Shown: positions 44,632-56,196 of the stretch, in pieces | Layout: each line of letters opens with the position of its first letter | Position numbering within the stretch: the stretch's first letter is position 1 | From: Plasmodium coatneyi | Lineage: Eukaryota; Apicomplexa; Aconoidasida; Haemosporida; Plasmodiidae | Direction of reading: 5' to 3' | NCBI RefSeq assembly: GCF_001680005.1 | Contig: NC_033560.1 | Coordinates: 375,501-439,500 of the forward strand | Length of the DNA stretch: 64,000 nt | Made by a program: the position numbers and the translations under genes | Notes under the pieces: generated by a model | Told to the model about the DNA's origin: nothing | Databases searched by the model: none | Seen by the model: only the letters and a program-made list of their open reading frames with translations

Positions 44632-45802
44632 GTATGAGGATACGTTAGCTCACTTCCCGAGGGGAAAAATATACAAGCTTACCAGCCCTACCTACACAGT
44701 TACCCTGTTCACGTTGCAATTTATGCGAATCCCCCCACAGGACAGCCTTCCCCCCCGTTTGTTCTTACGTCCATTCGGATGAGCATCCCTTTTAACAGCC
44801 AATTCGACAGGCGCTTGCTTCATCAACACACACATTCTTATCCTTTAACTGTTTTGCAACATCCCTTTTTTGACGCCTCCTTTTTGGCGAGAATGTTTGT
44901 TTGGATCTTCCATTTTTTTTTTTTTTTTTTTTTTCCCCTCGCCGCACACAACTGCAACCTGGTGAGTACTTCACCCGATGAACATTCCTCTTAAGTTGTT
45001 TTTACGCTAAATGGTAGAGGAATAAACAGCATCCGCTTTTATTTTGTTTTACTTTGTTTTATTTTTTTATATTTTTTCCAACCCCGCCGATTAACCAACA
45101 GCACGCACATGCCGTGAATTCTCCCGACCGATGCGTGAGGGAAGCAAAAATGAGAAAAAAAAAAAAAAAAAAAAATACAGCACTCTGCGCAACGCAAACG
45201 CGCATGATCAGGTGCAAAGTGCATTTTCCGCGGCAGCCTCTTCCCACCGATGCGATGATGACAACGCCCCCCGTTCGATCTTAAAAAAAATTAAACGAAT
45301 AAATGACGCTGGGCTATAGGGAAACGTGTACATTTCTCCTCGTGCAGGTCGCATTCGGGTAGCCCATCAGCCACGAATGGGTCTCACAGCAGTGAGGAAA
45401 AATTGGGCACATTCGCGTGAGCGATGTTGCCAAGCATGTGATTTGCTAAACATATGATACGCGCAACATGGTATGCGCTTTTTACCTTTTTTTGTTTCGC
45501 CCCCACCACCGCCGGGCTTTCGCTTGCGCTTCGAATTAAAGGTTACAAGGGGGGTGCCCATGGGGGGAAGTGCATCGTTCTCAACAGGGGCAGGCTGGTA
45601 GATACCTCCCCCCCTCTTTCCACACTTCTGCTGAGTTGTTGAATTCCCGAGAGCAGTATTTTTAAACCCCAGTTTGTTTGTAGCACCGTTTACGTTTTTT
45701 TTTTTTTTTTTGTCTCCCTAACTGTTTTGTTTTGTCATTTTTTTTTTGTCGCACCGCATCTTCCCCGTATGTCTTTCCCCAATTGCGTCTTCCTTCAGAA
45801 CA
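44632..45802. other. Intergenic between RWDD1 and VPS15 genes
   Basis: Tandem spacing with T24 near 44911-44934, A22 near 45154-45175 and T17 near 45695-45711. Short plus-strand frames here (for example 45131-45319) are homopolymer-based and not supported. Confidence 0.55.
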
Positions 45803-48800
45803 ATGGGGAACACACTATACAGCAGCACAGGGTGCAGCTCCACCCAGCTGGACGATATGTACTCCAAGTACCTAAACAACCTTTACAACATTTATAGTTA
45901 CTTGTTTAAGTATGAGCACTTCGTCTTTATGAATTGCTACGCGTTGAATTCCTTCTGCCATGTCTTGGAGGTAGGTTCTGCACAAAATCGCACTTGCAGC
46001 GGTTTCTGCGCGTTTTTCCGTGCAACACTCCGGTGATTGGCTACCCCCGTATAATGTAACCCACCTGCCGCACCACCCACCCTTGCAGGGCATCAACAAC
46101 AACGAGGGACATGTCCTTATAAAGGTGTTCAAGCAGAGATGCGAGACGCAAAAAATAAAAAGGATTCTTTACACGCTCAAGTTTCTCTTCTCCTTTGACC
46201 TCTTCCCAAATGTGTAAGTGTCTCCAGAGAGGTACCACCCGGTTGAGAAGCCACGTAGACTTAGGCTCCGTCTTCCATTGTGCGTTGTGCATCCTGCCAT
46301 TTGGTCGCCACCCAGCACTTCCCTTCCTTCCTACCCCCACAGCCTGCCCTACAACCGAATGAGCGTGTACGAAAGCAACATTTACATCTACAGAACGTTT
46401 GTGCTTAAGAGTCTGGACCACTACCTTTTCAACGAGAGGAACCACAAGCCCTTCAAGCACTTCTTTCTGTTTCAAATATTTCTCGCCATTATCCAGCTGC
46501 ACTCCCTGGGCATCTACCATGGCCATATAAAGAGCGAAAATTTTCTTCTCCAGAATGGCATGCACATACTCATAACGGATATTAACATATTGAATAAGTA
46601 TTTGTACTTCATTCCAGGGGTGAGGTACGTTTGCACGTGGGTGTGTTCCTTCACCTGGAAGAAGTGACTCTATGTTAAGCATCGCCTGTCCACACGTCTC
46701 TACCTCCTCCGCAGGTGCGAAGACAAATGGAGCAGCCTACAGCAGCGCCTACAGAGACTGCAGGATGACATTTTCAACCTAGGGATACTCGTTCTGGAAA
46801 TTATGCTCAGTGATAAGAGCGTTTCATACGCATTCCTGAAAGAGAACTACCATGACAAGAACGAGTATAACTTCTATCGGGGTAGGAGTAGACAAGGCAT
46901 GTTCCAATTTGTGGGAAGTGAAAACGGAGCAGACAAAACCAACGGAAAAGGAAAATCCAGTGCAAATGCCAAAGTGAAAAGAATAAAAAGGAAGGAAGAT
47001 AAGGACTGCCACTTTGCCAGCAGTGGTAGCGCGGAAAGTGCGGATCGCATCATCGACCTGTCGACAAAGAAGACAAGCCACAATTTCGTGCATGCACTCT
47101 CCCTACCGTTTATAAACAAAAGAATAAAAAACGAGGAGGAAATTTTTTTTCAAGAGAACAAACACGTTAAAATGAACATAGACAAATATAGGCACTACAA
47201 TTACCACTACATTAATAGCGTAAATTACATTAACATTTACAACGACTTCTACAACAATGGGACTTTGCATCCAGTGGGTGAGAACAATTCGCACAGGGGA
47301 AGCCTCACTACTACATATGGAGAGAACGTGGTGAATGAGCTTCCTCCTAGAAGTAGGACTGCTCTATATGGCCAAACGGATGGGTTGGATTCTTTGGGGG
47401 AGATTCCCCATGCGTATAGCGATTGTGAGGTACTCGGGGGAGAGACCAAAGGAGGGAGGAAAAACAGAGGTACTTACGATAGACTCGATTTGCACGTACC
47501 GCAAGATTGGGGGTATGGCAGCTCGAACGACGTGGGAGAACCTTCGGTGAAGCAATCCCCCCTTGGTGATGCATCCCCCCCCCGTAGACGCGCCCGACAT
47601 GCAGACAGAAGAGAAAAGGGAGTGCCCTACAAAATTTGGAAAATTGTAAACGTAGCAAAACACCCATTTATTGTATACTCCCTCATCAATCATTTCTTCC
47701 TACAAAAAAAAAACAACATTTTTAAAATTTTCAAATACTGGTCTTATTATGTCTTCCCGAGTACATACAAGTACGTGTTCTTCCCTCTTACGATATTGCA
47801 GCTACACCCCGTCTTTAAGAACGCAGACCTTTTTATTCTGCTGCTTCATTATAACTTACCTTTCATTTTGTTCCACCTGGATTTATTTGCGCGAAAGGAA
47901 CAGGACAAGTATGACATGCTACAAATGGGGGGCAACCCAAAAGGGGAAGACGCAAAGGGAGCGTATAAACTACATCAGCCGAACCACCACGCATGTGACG
48001 GAGGAAGCAGTTCGGGGGGTGCACAGGAAAAAAAAGAGACTACACCTCAGCAAACGAAACAACCGACGCTGCCACAATACGCGGGTCGGCTCGCCCACTT
48101 CGTTGACGTGGTTAAGGAGTTCACCACGAGCGTGAACAAGCGGCAGATGGAGACCTACATCCGGGGCAGTGACTTGGGGGATGACGTGAGGATGCAGCTG
48201 CTGAAACAGTGGCGTGTGTGCAGGAGAGAAACCAAGGGAAGATGCAGCCGAACCAGAGGAGTGTACCATTCGACGTGCCTCTTTCCCTTCCCAACCTTAT
48301 CATACAGGAACACCCACGAATTTTACAGAAACTTTTTGTCCTTTTACAAAACGCTGTTTAATGCAGTTTTTCACAAAGACCAGAGTTACATTGATATATT
48401 TAGCGGCTTGGAGATCTGCAAGAGGGAAATTTACGCACCCCTTTTTCGGGCTGCCCATATCAGGAGGAGTGCTGCCACTGGTTTACGAAACCCCAAGTGG
48501 AGGTTCAACGAAGACGTACTCCAACTTGCAAACATGTTAATCACGTCGTACCAATCCCTTGCATACGAGTCGACCAAGTTGCTCTGCCTTGAAATGCTCT
48601 ACTGCATAATTCACCACCTGAATGATAGTACCCTCAACAGAGAAATCGCGTCTTTTCTACTTTTTTGCATGAACAAGTCAGGTGAAAAATTAAAAGTTAT
48701 GGTCATCAAATCCTTTTACAAAATTATGCACAACGAAAATGCCTACGAACATATGTACCCCTACGTGGAAAAATTCTTGCCGTCCTTTTTCTCGCTCAAG

Positions 48801-49550
48801 GATAGTAAAGAAAAAATGGAAAAATATTTTTATGTGAAATATTTACCGCTAATCGCCAATGTGACCATTCAGTATATATATAATGTTAGTTTGTTAAAGA
48901 AGGGGGGAAAAAAGCAAAAAGAAATTTCTAAGGAGGAGCAGGATGGCCAGAAAACGAACCCTGATGAGGTGACCATCTCGGAAGTGAAGCACATGGATAT
49001 GTTAAAAACACTTCGCAACCAGTTAGTGCACATTTTAAAATACGCCACGGACGAATCTATTCTGTTTGAGTTTTATGAGCACCTAATCACCTTTTGCAAA
49101 ATCATGAGCAGAAAATGGGTCAAAATATATATCCTCCCTTATTTACTAGCAAATATTTACAAGACGAAGAATACCTTCATCAGAGCTCTGTCCATTCGGA
49201 TCACCCTGCGAATTATGTCCTACATTAATGACAGCGAAACGTACAAAATGATTTGTGCCTATGTGAACCCAATTCTTTTCGAGGGAAACGAATTGGCCAT
49301 TCTTTTTTTGCTTTCCGAGTGTAACATCCTCCTGCAGAAAAATGTGCGAAAGGGAGGGCGCTCCACTGGGGTTCCACTCAGTGGCCACCAAAGCGAAACG
49401 ACCGAAAGGACCAAACGGGGAAAAAGAAACAGAAGACGCATATTCTTCTTGCACAAACTTAAACTAAACCACCTCCGCAACCACCCCTCTGTCGCCATTC
49501 GTGATTTGGTACACACAGTCCAGGCCAATCTATACCAAATGCCCCCCTAA
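45803..49550 (+). CDS. VPS15: VPS15-like (PIK3R4) regulatory pseudokinase, four exons
   Basis: A 1,136-residue VPS15 homologue, the regulatory subunit of the class III PI3-kinase VPS34. Exons: 45803-45970, 46089-46213, 46343-46624 and 46715-49550, phase-matched. It starts MGNTLYSS, a consensus N-myristoylation signal as in other VPS15 proteins. The kinase region (about 45-330) retains VLIKVF and the helix after it, then YHGHIKSENFLL and ITDINIL. The catalytic-loop Asp (HGD in relatives) is His, and the DFG-like motif is DIN. A large insertion (about 240-370) is low complexity. HEAT-like helices fill about 680-1080. The WD40 propeller found at the C-terminus of yeast and human VPS15 is absent; the protein stops and the next 2 kb is gene-free. 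A small intron near 48215-48308 is conceivable, but the frame is open there. Confidence 0.85.
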
Positions 49551-51536
49551 CGCGCGAGAGAGGGGGAAAAAAAGAAAACGCTCATGTGTTGGTCCGTCTG
49601 TGCGCTTACACACATGTGCAGGTGCAAAACGTTCCGCCGATTTTTTTTTTTTTTCGTGGCGCCGCATTGCTTAGCTAGCGCAGCGTGGGGTAATGCTTTT
49701 TCCACGTTACCCATTTTTTTCTCATTTTTTCCCCCATTTTGGCGCACTGCCATTCATACTGCTCATCGCGGCGCCGGTTCCATTTGCAACACATAAGCAC
49801 ATTTGTAAAAAGGAATTTTTTTCGTCTTTTCCAAACCGCGTCACATATGGGGTGACCCCATTTCAACAGCTCAGCATTTGCAAGACGGGGAACATGTTCA
49901 CTGCGCCATGCATTAAGCACGTTTTAACTTCCCAAACGGACGCGGCAAGTTCGTTCCTCCACGGGGTGGTGTAAGTATTATACACACTCCAGCACATATA
50001 TGTGCGGGGGTTGATGGGTGGTCTTTTTTTTTTTTTTTTTTTTTCTTCACTTTGTTGAGAGTGACCGGGAAGAGCAGCGAAAAAGCGAAAGTCACCAAAA
50101 TGGAAAAAGTGGCGAACGTTAGAGAAGTGCCCAGAATGATCAGCGCTCATGAGATATCCCCACCCAACGTCTCCTAACGGGGTTAGGTGTGCCATAACGA
50201 CACCGTTACACTTTTTTTTTTTTTGCATGTGCAGTGGTAATCCCTTTGAACAAATTTGTTCCCATCACTTTACCAAAGATTTTTAAAATGTGAAAAAAAA
50301 AAAAAAAGAGGCAAAACAAACACATACATTGTTACACTTTTTTAAACACCGATCGGTGAACTTCAATGTTTGCAAATGTAGAAACATTTTAATGAAGACT
50401 TTTTTTCTGTAACTGTTTCTTTTGTGTGTTGTAAATCTGCACTGAAACAAGTACACTCCATGTGTATTTAGATAGCTTTAACAACACACTTTATTTTTCC
50501 ACGTGTTCAACTCTGTCAACATTTGTAGATTCATCACACGCAAGCAGTTCTGCGCAGAAGAAGGTGGAAAATGAGTTTACAAATTAATTAATCAATGTTT
50601 TCTTTTTGCATGACTGCGTGTGTGGGTATACATGTGTGCAGTTTGATTTGACGCGCGCTTTGCCGAGGTTCGGAGAGTTCTCAGCATTATAGCCTTGGTG
50701 GTCGGCACGCCTCCAGATCGTAAACGTGTGTGTATATCTATATCTACATATATAGATATATTTATTTGCACACCCGTGTTTACACACACGCGTACACACA
50801 TACGGGGGAATGGAGAACGCTCACAGGTGTGTGCACTTTTTTCACCACACGCATTTGATTACGTAAAAATTTGCGAACATGATGAACGGTTTAAATACCG
50901 AACGGTCATGCGTGAAGAATAAAAAAATTCTTTATGTAACACTCTTCTTCGGAGAATCATAGGAGAAACATTCTTACGTTATTATATTAGGGGAGAAACG
51001 TATATAAACGTGGTTCGTACAATATAGCGTGTTCTACTCTCCCGTTGATGTTGTTTTTGCCCAACGAACGTGCACACTTGTAAACGGTGTGGATTGTCAT
51101 TTTGTTACGCTTTATTTTTTCTATTTTATTTATTTTTTTTTTATTAAGAAAAATTTGCATTACTTGCCAGCAATTTTTCTTTTTCTCACTCTTCTTCACC
51201 ACACTTAATGTTACAACACGTGTGTACGTTCGTACGTTTGTGCTATTTACACATATTTGTACTTATATCAATAATCAGAACGTACACACCTGCGTGAAGA
51301 CGTTTATGTAAACGATTTTCCCGTTGTGTACTCTTCTTTTGAATGTCCCTCTGACTAGCCAGAAAAAAAAAAAAAAAAAAAAAAAAAAATTGCCACCCTA
51401 CATAGCGTTAAAAGCAGAGAAATATTCTTGCCTGGTCAGGTAAATTTTGACACAATTTTTTAATTCTTTTTTTGTTGTTTTTCTCCACCCTTACGTTAAC
51501 CCCCCCCATTTTGTAACCCTCCGATCGTTGGGAAAA
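49551..51536. other. Intergenic downstream of VPS15
   Basis: No WD40-like or other coding sequence is seen. It contains T21 near 50024-50044, A14 near 50294, A27 near 51363-51389 and the inverted repeat at 50724-50790. It probably holds the VPS15 3' UTR and the long 5' leader of the next gene. Confidence 0.6.
50724..50790. repeat. AT/GT imperfect inverted repeat (hairpin)
   Basis: Left arm CGTGTGTGTA followed by ATATCTATAT pairs with a right arm ATATAGATAT followed, after an unpaired stretch, by TACACACACG. The centre is TCTACAT. It could form a cruciform or an RNA hairpin with an internal bulge in the spacer downstream of VPS15. Confidence 0.65.
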
Positions 51537-54500
51537 ATGGAGGTACTGCAAAACATGCAACGAATGGACAGGCGGATTATGGAGATCAGAAATCTGCGAA
51601 AATTGGTGGACGATGAGCTAGACATTGACCTTACGGGGGATGTGGGAAATTACATGAACGCGCTAGCCAATTTACACATTTTGGAAAAAAAAAAAAAAAA
51701 ATTCCCAATTGGTGGTGAGCTCGGAGGAACTCAGAAGCTGCGGTCACAAGAAGGGCCGAAGGAGATCGAGAAATAGCGTCTCGTCGAATATGGGCGGGCG
51801 AGGAAGGAACAACGGAAATAGGAATAGCAAATCGAATGGAAATGGCGGACGTCGCGATGGAGGCCGCGGGGGAGACGGAGGAAGCGGCAGCTTCAGCGGA
51901 GGAAACGGGGACGATCAAAACGATAACAACAATCGTGACGATCGTGACGATCGCGATGACGAGGAAGAGGAAACCCCCCAAAGTGACGACGACCAAGACA
52001 GTGACAAACCGAAGAAGGTGAAGAAGAAAAAAGAAGACGGAGAATCCGAAGCTGTTGAAGGAGAAGAAGAAGCGTCCGAAGAGGCAGACGAATTAACCGA
52101 AGAAACGCGCGACGATGCGGGCGAAGTTACTCAAACGAAGAATCTCGAGCAGATAAAGTTGTTGCCGGATATGAAGCTGCTTGTGGCCCCCGAAATGGGG
52201 AATGCACAAATGAGCGAAGAAGAGGCATTGGAAAAAACAACAAACATAGTTGAGGACAATGACATAATTAATATGATAAACGATAACGCGTCGTCCATTC
52301 GGGAATACAGCTTTGAAGATTCTCATATCAAGGCCTGCCTGTTAGAGAACAACGCAGGAATGCACAGGATATCGCCAGAGGAAGCTCAAAAAATCGGGAA
52401 GAACATCGTCAGCAACCCGTTTACGGCCAGCAGTTGTGGGGGAGAAACGGATGAGCAGTACGTACGGGTAGACAGTCTTGTAGAAAGCGACGCAATGCAG
52501 AACGGGGGAGAAAACCTTCCAACATCCCATCTCAGGCGCTACAAGACCGAGGCAATCAACAAGTGCATCCAGAGGCAGCAGACGAAGATAAAGCTGAACA
52601 ATGTGTTGACAGAGCTGAAGTTTAAAAACGCACACCAGGTTGAGTACCCCCAGGGAGAATACTCGGAAGAGCATAGCCTATCCGGAGGAGACATGAACAA
52701 TAATTTGGAGGGGATGGAGGCACATAACGAAAATTTTCACCCCAATAACCAGCAACGCGAAAGCTACAACAGTCCCTATGACCAGAATTATACCGACTTT
52801 GTCAAACACTACGTAACGCGCGCTGGAAAATTTTACAGAGATGTGGCCAAACCGCAAGTTGAAAAAATGTTGAATGCACAGTCACAATCGTTTGGATTAA
52901 GACATTTATATAAAAATGCAGGAGATTTATCGTACGCCTATGGAAGTTCCGAATTTAACAGATCATTGTCTACCTGTATGGAGGAGGGAGATACGAAGAG
53001 GGAAGTAGACGATTGTAATTTTACAAATTACCTGACCTGTTCAGGCGACAAGGTGATAAATAGATACTTCGAAGAAAACATGAACTGCATAGCTACACCC
53101 CTGGCGGAAATGAAAAAATACATGCCTACCCACTTGGGCTATTACGAGAATTTTAATTACAGCAAGGCGCTGGACACGATTGGCAACTACGACTGCACGA
53201 ATGCTAAGGAGTACCTCGAAAATTATGACTGCGTGAAGGGCGCACGCGCGTTTGTGGAGGAGAATTCCTGCGGGACGGGCATGGCACGGCTGGCGGAGCA
53301 CGTCAATTTGGAAAATGTGCGAAGACACGTCAATATGGAAAATTTACGCAAACATGTCAACCTGGATAATGTGCGAAAACATATCAATATGGAAAATGTT
53401 CGAAAGCATGTCAACTTGGAAAACGTGAAGAGACACGTGAAACTACCATCCATGGCCAGGCGCATCAACATAAGAAGCGTGGCGGAGCAGATCAACGTGG
53501 AGCAGCTGAAAGAGCGCCTAGACGCAGAGGGGCTCCTAAACGCACAGTGCTTCGATGGAAATTACAACATCCTGGGGGAGGCCTACAGAAATTATGTGAA
53601 CAAATATATTGAGGAGGTTAAGAAGTCTCTACAAGAACAGAAGGAACACTACACACAGAACGCCAACTGCAATGCACAACTGATGAACAACGGTTTTGTC
53701 AAACTAGCTACGAGGAATATTCGTAATTTAGGAAACGTTTACACGAGGAATAGAAAAAAATTTAATTGGAATAATCATAAGGAGTATATTGCGTTTAACC
53801 ATAGGAAGTATGTTGGTTTGTTAGATGAATGCTACAAGAGGAGGGTTCAGTCTGTGAAGAAAAAAATTAAGGTGAACAAGGAGTTTTTCGACAACTACTT
53901 TAGAGCGTGCACTATTGATTGTAATAGTAACAGGTACATGGGGTCGTCAAATGATCTGTCCAGAAGTGCTGCTTCTCTCTTTGACTATGGAAATATTGAG
54001 ATCAATTCGTTCGAACAAGCAAATTCTCTAAACCTAGCTGACATGCATCTCCCGTCGCTGTTTAAAGGTTCCGCTTCTTCGTCCAACCTGCAAAGGGTCA
54101 ATAGTAATAGTGACTCCGAAATGGTGGGAAGCGCCTACGGCAACGGCAATGGCAACTCCGACGAAGGGACAAACAGACGCAACGGAGACGCAGCCACTGA
54201 CGAGGGTGATGATGCATATGGCGATACTTACAACGCTGACGTGGACGACGAACAAATAAACATCCCCTGCTTCCCACAGAAGGAAAACAGACTGAAGCAT
54301 TTGAAGTCCGTCCTGGCAGACAGTGGAGGAATCGAAAGCGACATCATCTATGATCAGAAGAAAAATATCTTCTTCGATTTTAATGACAATGCTTATGTGC
54401 ACGTTGAGGGGAACTTATATTTCAACGCAAAGGATAAGTTATTCTACGAAATTGACTACATCGATGACTTTTCCTACGAAAACGTCAGAAAGGGACTCCT

Positions 54501-54663
54501 CCAACTGGGCCACTTCCTCATCACCGAGAAATATGCACCCTGCAAACTTATCATGCGACTGTGCACACAGTTTAATTCGTTCATGTATAACTTCCTCGGT
54601 TTGCACAAGTACAACGTCTTTTACGCGGATAGGGATAACCTCGTGGAAATTATCATCAAGTGA
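51537..54663 (+). CDS. Large repeat-containing probable pellicle/cytoskeleton protein; frame break at A17
   Basis: A protein of about 1,040 residues that I cannot assign by domain. A first segment starts at ATG 51537 (MEVLQNMQRMDRRI, then a DDELDIDL helix). After an A17 tract (51685-51701) the reading frame moves by one base and then stays open to 54663. No GT-AG intron with fitting phase joins the two frames around the tract, so an assembly indel or slippage is likelier. Next come Gly/Asn/Asp- and Glu-rich low complexity, then a Cys-containing central region (YDCTNAKEYLENYDCVKG) and eight 9-residue repeats (53299-53514). The C-terminus is folded (FDFNDNAYVHVEGNLYFNAKD) and ends VEIIIK. The syntenic falciparum gene is, from memory, a protein recovered with the inner-membrane-complex protein PhIL1; that link is uncertain. 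Confidence 0.75.
51685..51701 (+). repeat. A17 tract at a reading-frame break in coding sequence
   Basis: Seventeen adenines encode Lys codons in the upstream frame, and the downstream coding frame is offset by one base. A tract of 16 adenines (or 19) would make the gene continuous. It is the only long homopolymer seen inside a coding region of this window. Confidence 0.8.
53299..53514 (+). repeat. Eight 27-nt / 9-residue tandem repeats in CDS
   Basis: Eight units with consensus H-V-N-L-E-N-V-R-K: HVNLENVRR, HVNMENLRK, HVNLDNVRK, HINMENVRK, HVNLENVKR, HVKLPSMAR, RINIRSVAE, QINVEQLKE. The first five are near-identical and the last three are diverged. The hydrophobic positions 2, 4 and 7 repeat every nine residues. 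Confidence 0.92.
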
Positions 54664-55194
54664 GGCAGCGTCAACCGGATTGTACGCGTCACTGTATTAG
54701 CTTCAGTGCGTCCTCCCCACGTATTTTTTTCATTTTTTTTTTTCAATTTTTTTTACAATATTTGCGGCGTAAATTTTCTGACCTGTTCATAATTTTTTTT
54801 TTTTTTATTTACCCCGCCGTCCTACACGTGGGCGATCCATTTGTCTGTGTTGCTCTTTTGTTACAGTTAAAAAAAAAAAAAAAATTATAACCAATTTCAA
54901 ACGTTGTAACTTATTTCAAAAGTTGTAATCCATTTAGCTCATTCAACATAATATAAAGCCCATTTTGGAGTGCTTAAAAAAAAAGGCGCTACCCATTTGA
55001 TGAGCAACTTGGAGGTGATTTCTCCCTGGGGGTCAGTCACACGTAACGTTACGATCCGTTCAGTTACGTTACGTTGTGGCAATGCACGTCACGCCAAAAA
55101 AAAAGGAAAAAAAAAATTACTACACTGTTTTGCGCGCAGGATGGAAGCAAACATAGCCGCATCATATGAGTAGTTTTGTAACTGTGTTTTCCCT
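54664..55194. other. Convergent intergenic region
   Basis: A tail-to-tail spacer between the repeat protein (+) and the U5 WD40 protein (-). T- and A-rich runs near 54725-54741, 54794-54806 and 54869-54883. No supported gene. Confidence 0.6.
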
Positions 55195-56196
55195 TCACAA
55201 CTCGCCCAAAAAAATCGTTTTGTCCGACGAGCAGGACACGACAATGTCCTCATACGGGTGAAAGGCAACGTCGTTTATGGTGCTCGTATGACCTGGCAAG
55301 GTGTACTTTAGCATCTTCTGCTTGTAGTCATAAATGTAGAGGTGGTTGTCTCCACTTCCACAGGCAAGCAAACTATCGTTATTAAAAGATAGTTTAATTA
55401 AATTGTAGTCGATGTTAAACCTGGGTGCTGGTAGCTGGAACAAGAGTTTGTCGTCACAGGGGAAAGGTTGAATGTCCCAGAAGCAGATGGTCTCGTCTGC
55501 ACTGAGGGATGCCAAGACGGTCTCTTCGTTGTTTACCGCTAGACCACTTATGTAATGCTTATGTCCTGTAAAGGTATCTTCTAACTCTGCACTGGTAACG
55601 GAATACTTGCTTATTCTATCATCCGCAGAAGACACGTAGAGAGATTCCCCCTTTTTGTCTGAACAGATAGCTAAAAATGGATACTCATATGTGACCGTGT
55701 GAACCCATTTTTTGCATCTAAAGTCCCAAACCTTTACAGTAGAATCATCACTACAAGTGGCAAATAAATTAAAATTTATTACATCTAAGCCGTTAACGAT
55801 ACTTGTATGTCCCTTAAAACTTCTGACTTTTATTTCATTTTCCACATCCCATAGGAAGGCATTAAAATCAGCGGATGCACTACATATGTGTGTGTCGTCT
55901 CTACACCACTTGGCTTGCAAGACTGCATTCTTATGTCCTCTTAAAACGCATAACGTTTCACACTCGTTGTAGACATTGTGCACCATTATCGTCATGTCGA
56001 AGCTGCCAGAAGCGATGAACTTTCCGTCAGATGAAAAATTCACTGAGTACACTTCCCCCTTGTGGCTGCTTATTAGCATATTGGGGAAGTGCAGCCCCGT
56101 TTTTCTCTCTCCCCCTCCTGGGCCCGGTCCCGGGCCCGCCCCTCCTTCCCTTTCGTCGGTAACCAATGCGTGTGGATTCGCCTGAACTATTTCCAT
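55195..56196 (-). CDS. U5 snRNP 40 kDa-type WD40 protein (SNRNP40-like)
   Basis: A 333-residue seven-bladed WD40 protein. After a Gly/Pro-rich N-terminus (GPGPGPGGG near residue 22), seven WD repeats fill residues about 40-333, with GH...WD signatures (LRGHKNAVLQAKW, FKGHTSIVNGLDV, CSDDSTVKVWDF, FTGHKHYISGLAV, SADETICFWDI, LPGHTSTINDVAF). The overall pattern follows the human U5 40 kDa protein: the short FWDIQPF segment before the penultimate blade, and the closing AFHPYEDIVVSCSSDKTIFLGEL matching the family's ASSDKRLYMGE-type ending. That protein binds PRP8 in the spliceosomal U5 snRNP. Single exon; ATG at 56196. Confidence 0.9.
   Translation of the reverse strand: MEIVQANPHALVTDEREGGAGPGPGPGGGERKTGLHFPNMLISSHKGEVYSVNFSSDGKFIASGSFDMTIMVHNVYNECETLCVLRGHKNAVLQAKWCRDDTHICSASADFNAFLWDVENEIKVRSFKGHTSIVNGLDVINFNLFATCSDDSTVKVWDFRCKKWVHTVTYEYPFLAICSDKKGESLYVSSADDRISKYSVTSAELEDTFTGHKHYISGLAVNNEETVLASLSADETICFWDIQPFPCDDKLLFQLPAPRFNIDYNLIKLSFNNDSLLACGSGDNHLYIYDYKQKMLKYTLPGHTSTINDVAFHPYEDIVVSCSSDKTIFLGEL

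Noticed and set aside
45131..45319. 62-codon plus-strand frame before VPS15
   Set aside because: It starts in an A22 tract; three frames are open here because of the tract.
48215..48308. Possible small intron in VPS15 exon 4 (GTGTGTGCAG to CATACAG)
   Set aside because: The frame is continuous and the phase-compatible donor is weak; kept as exon with a note.
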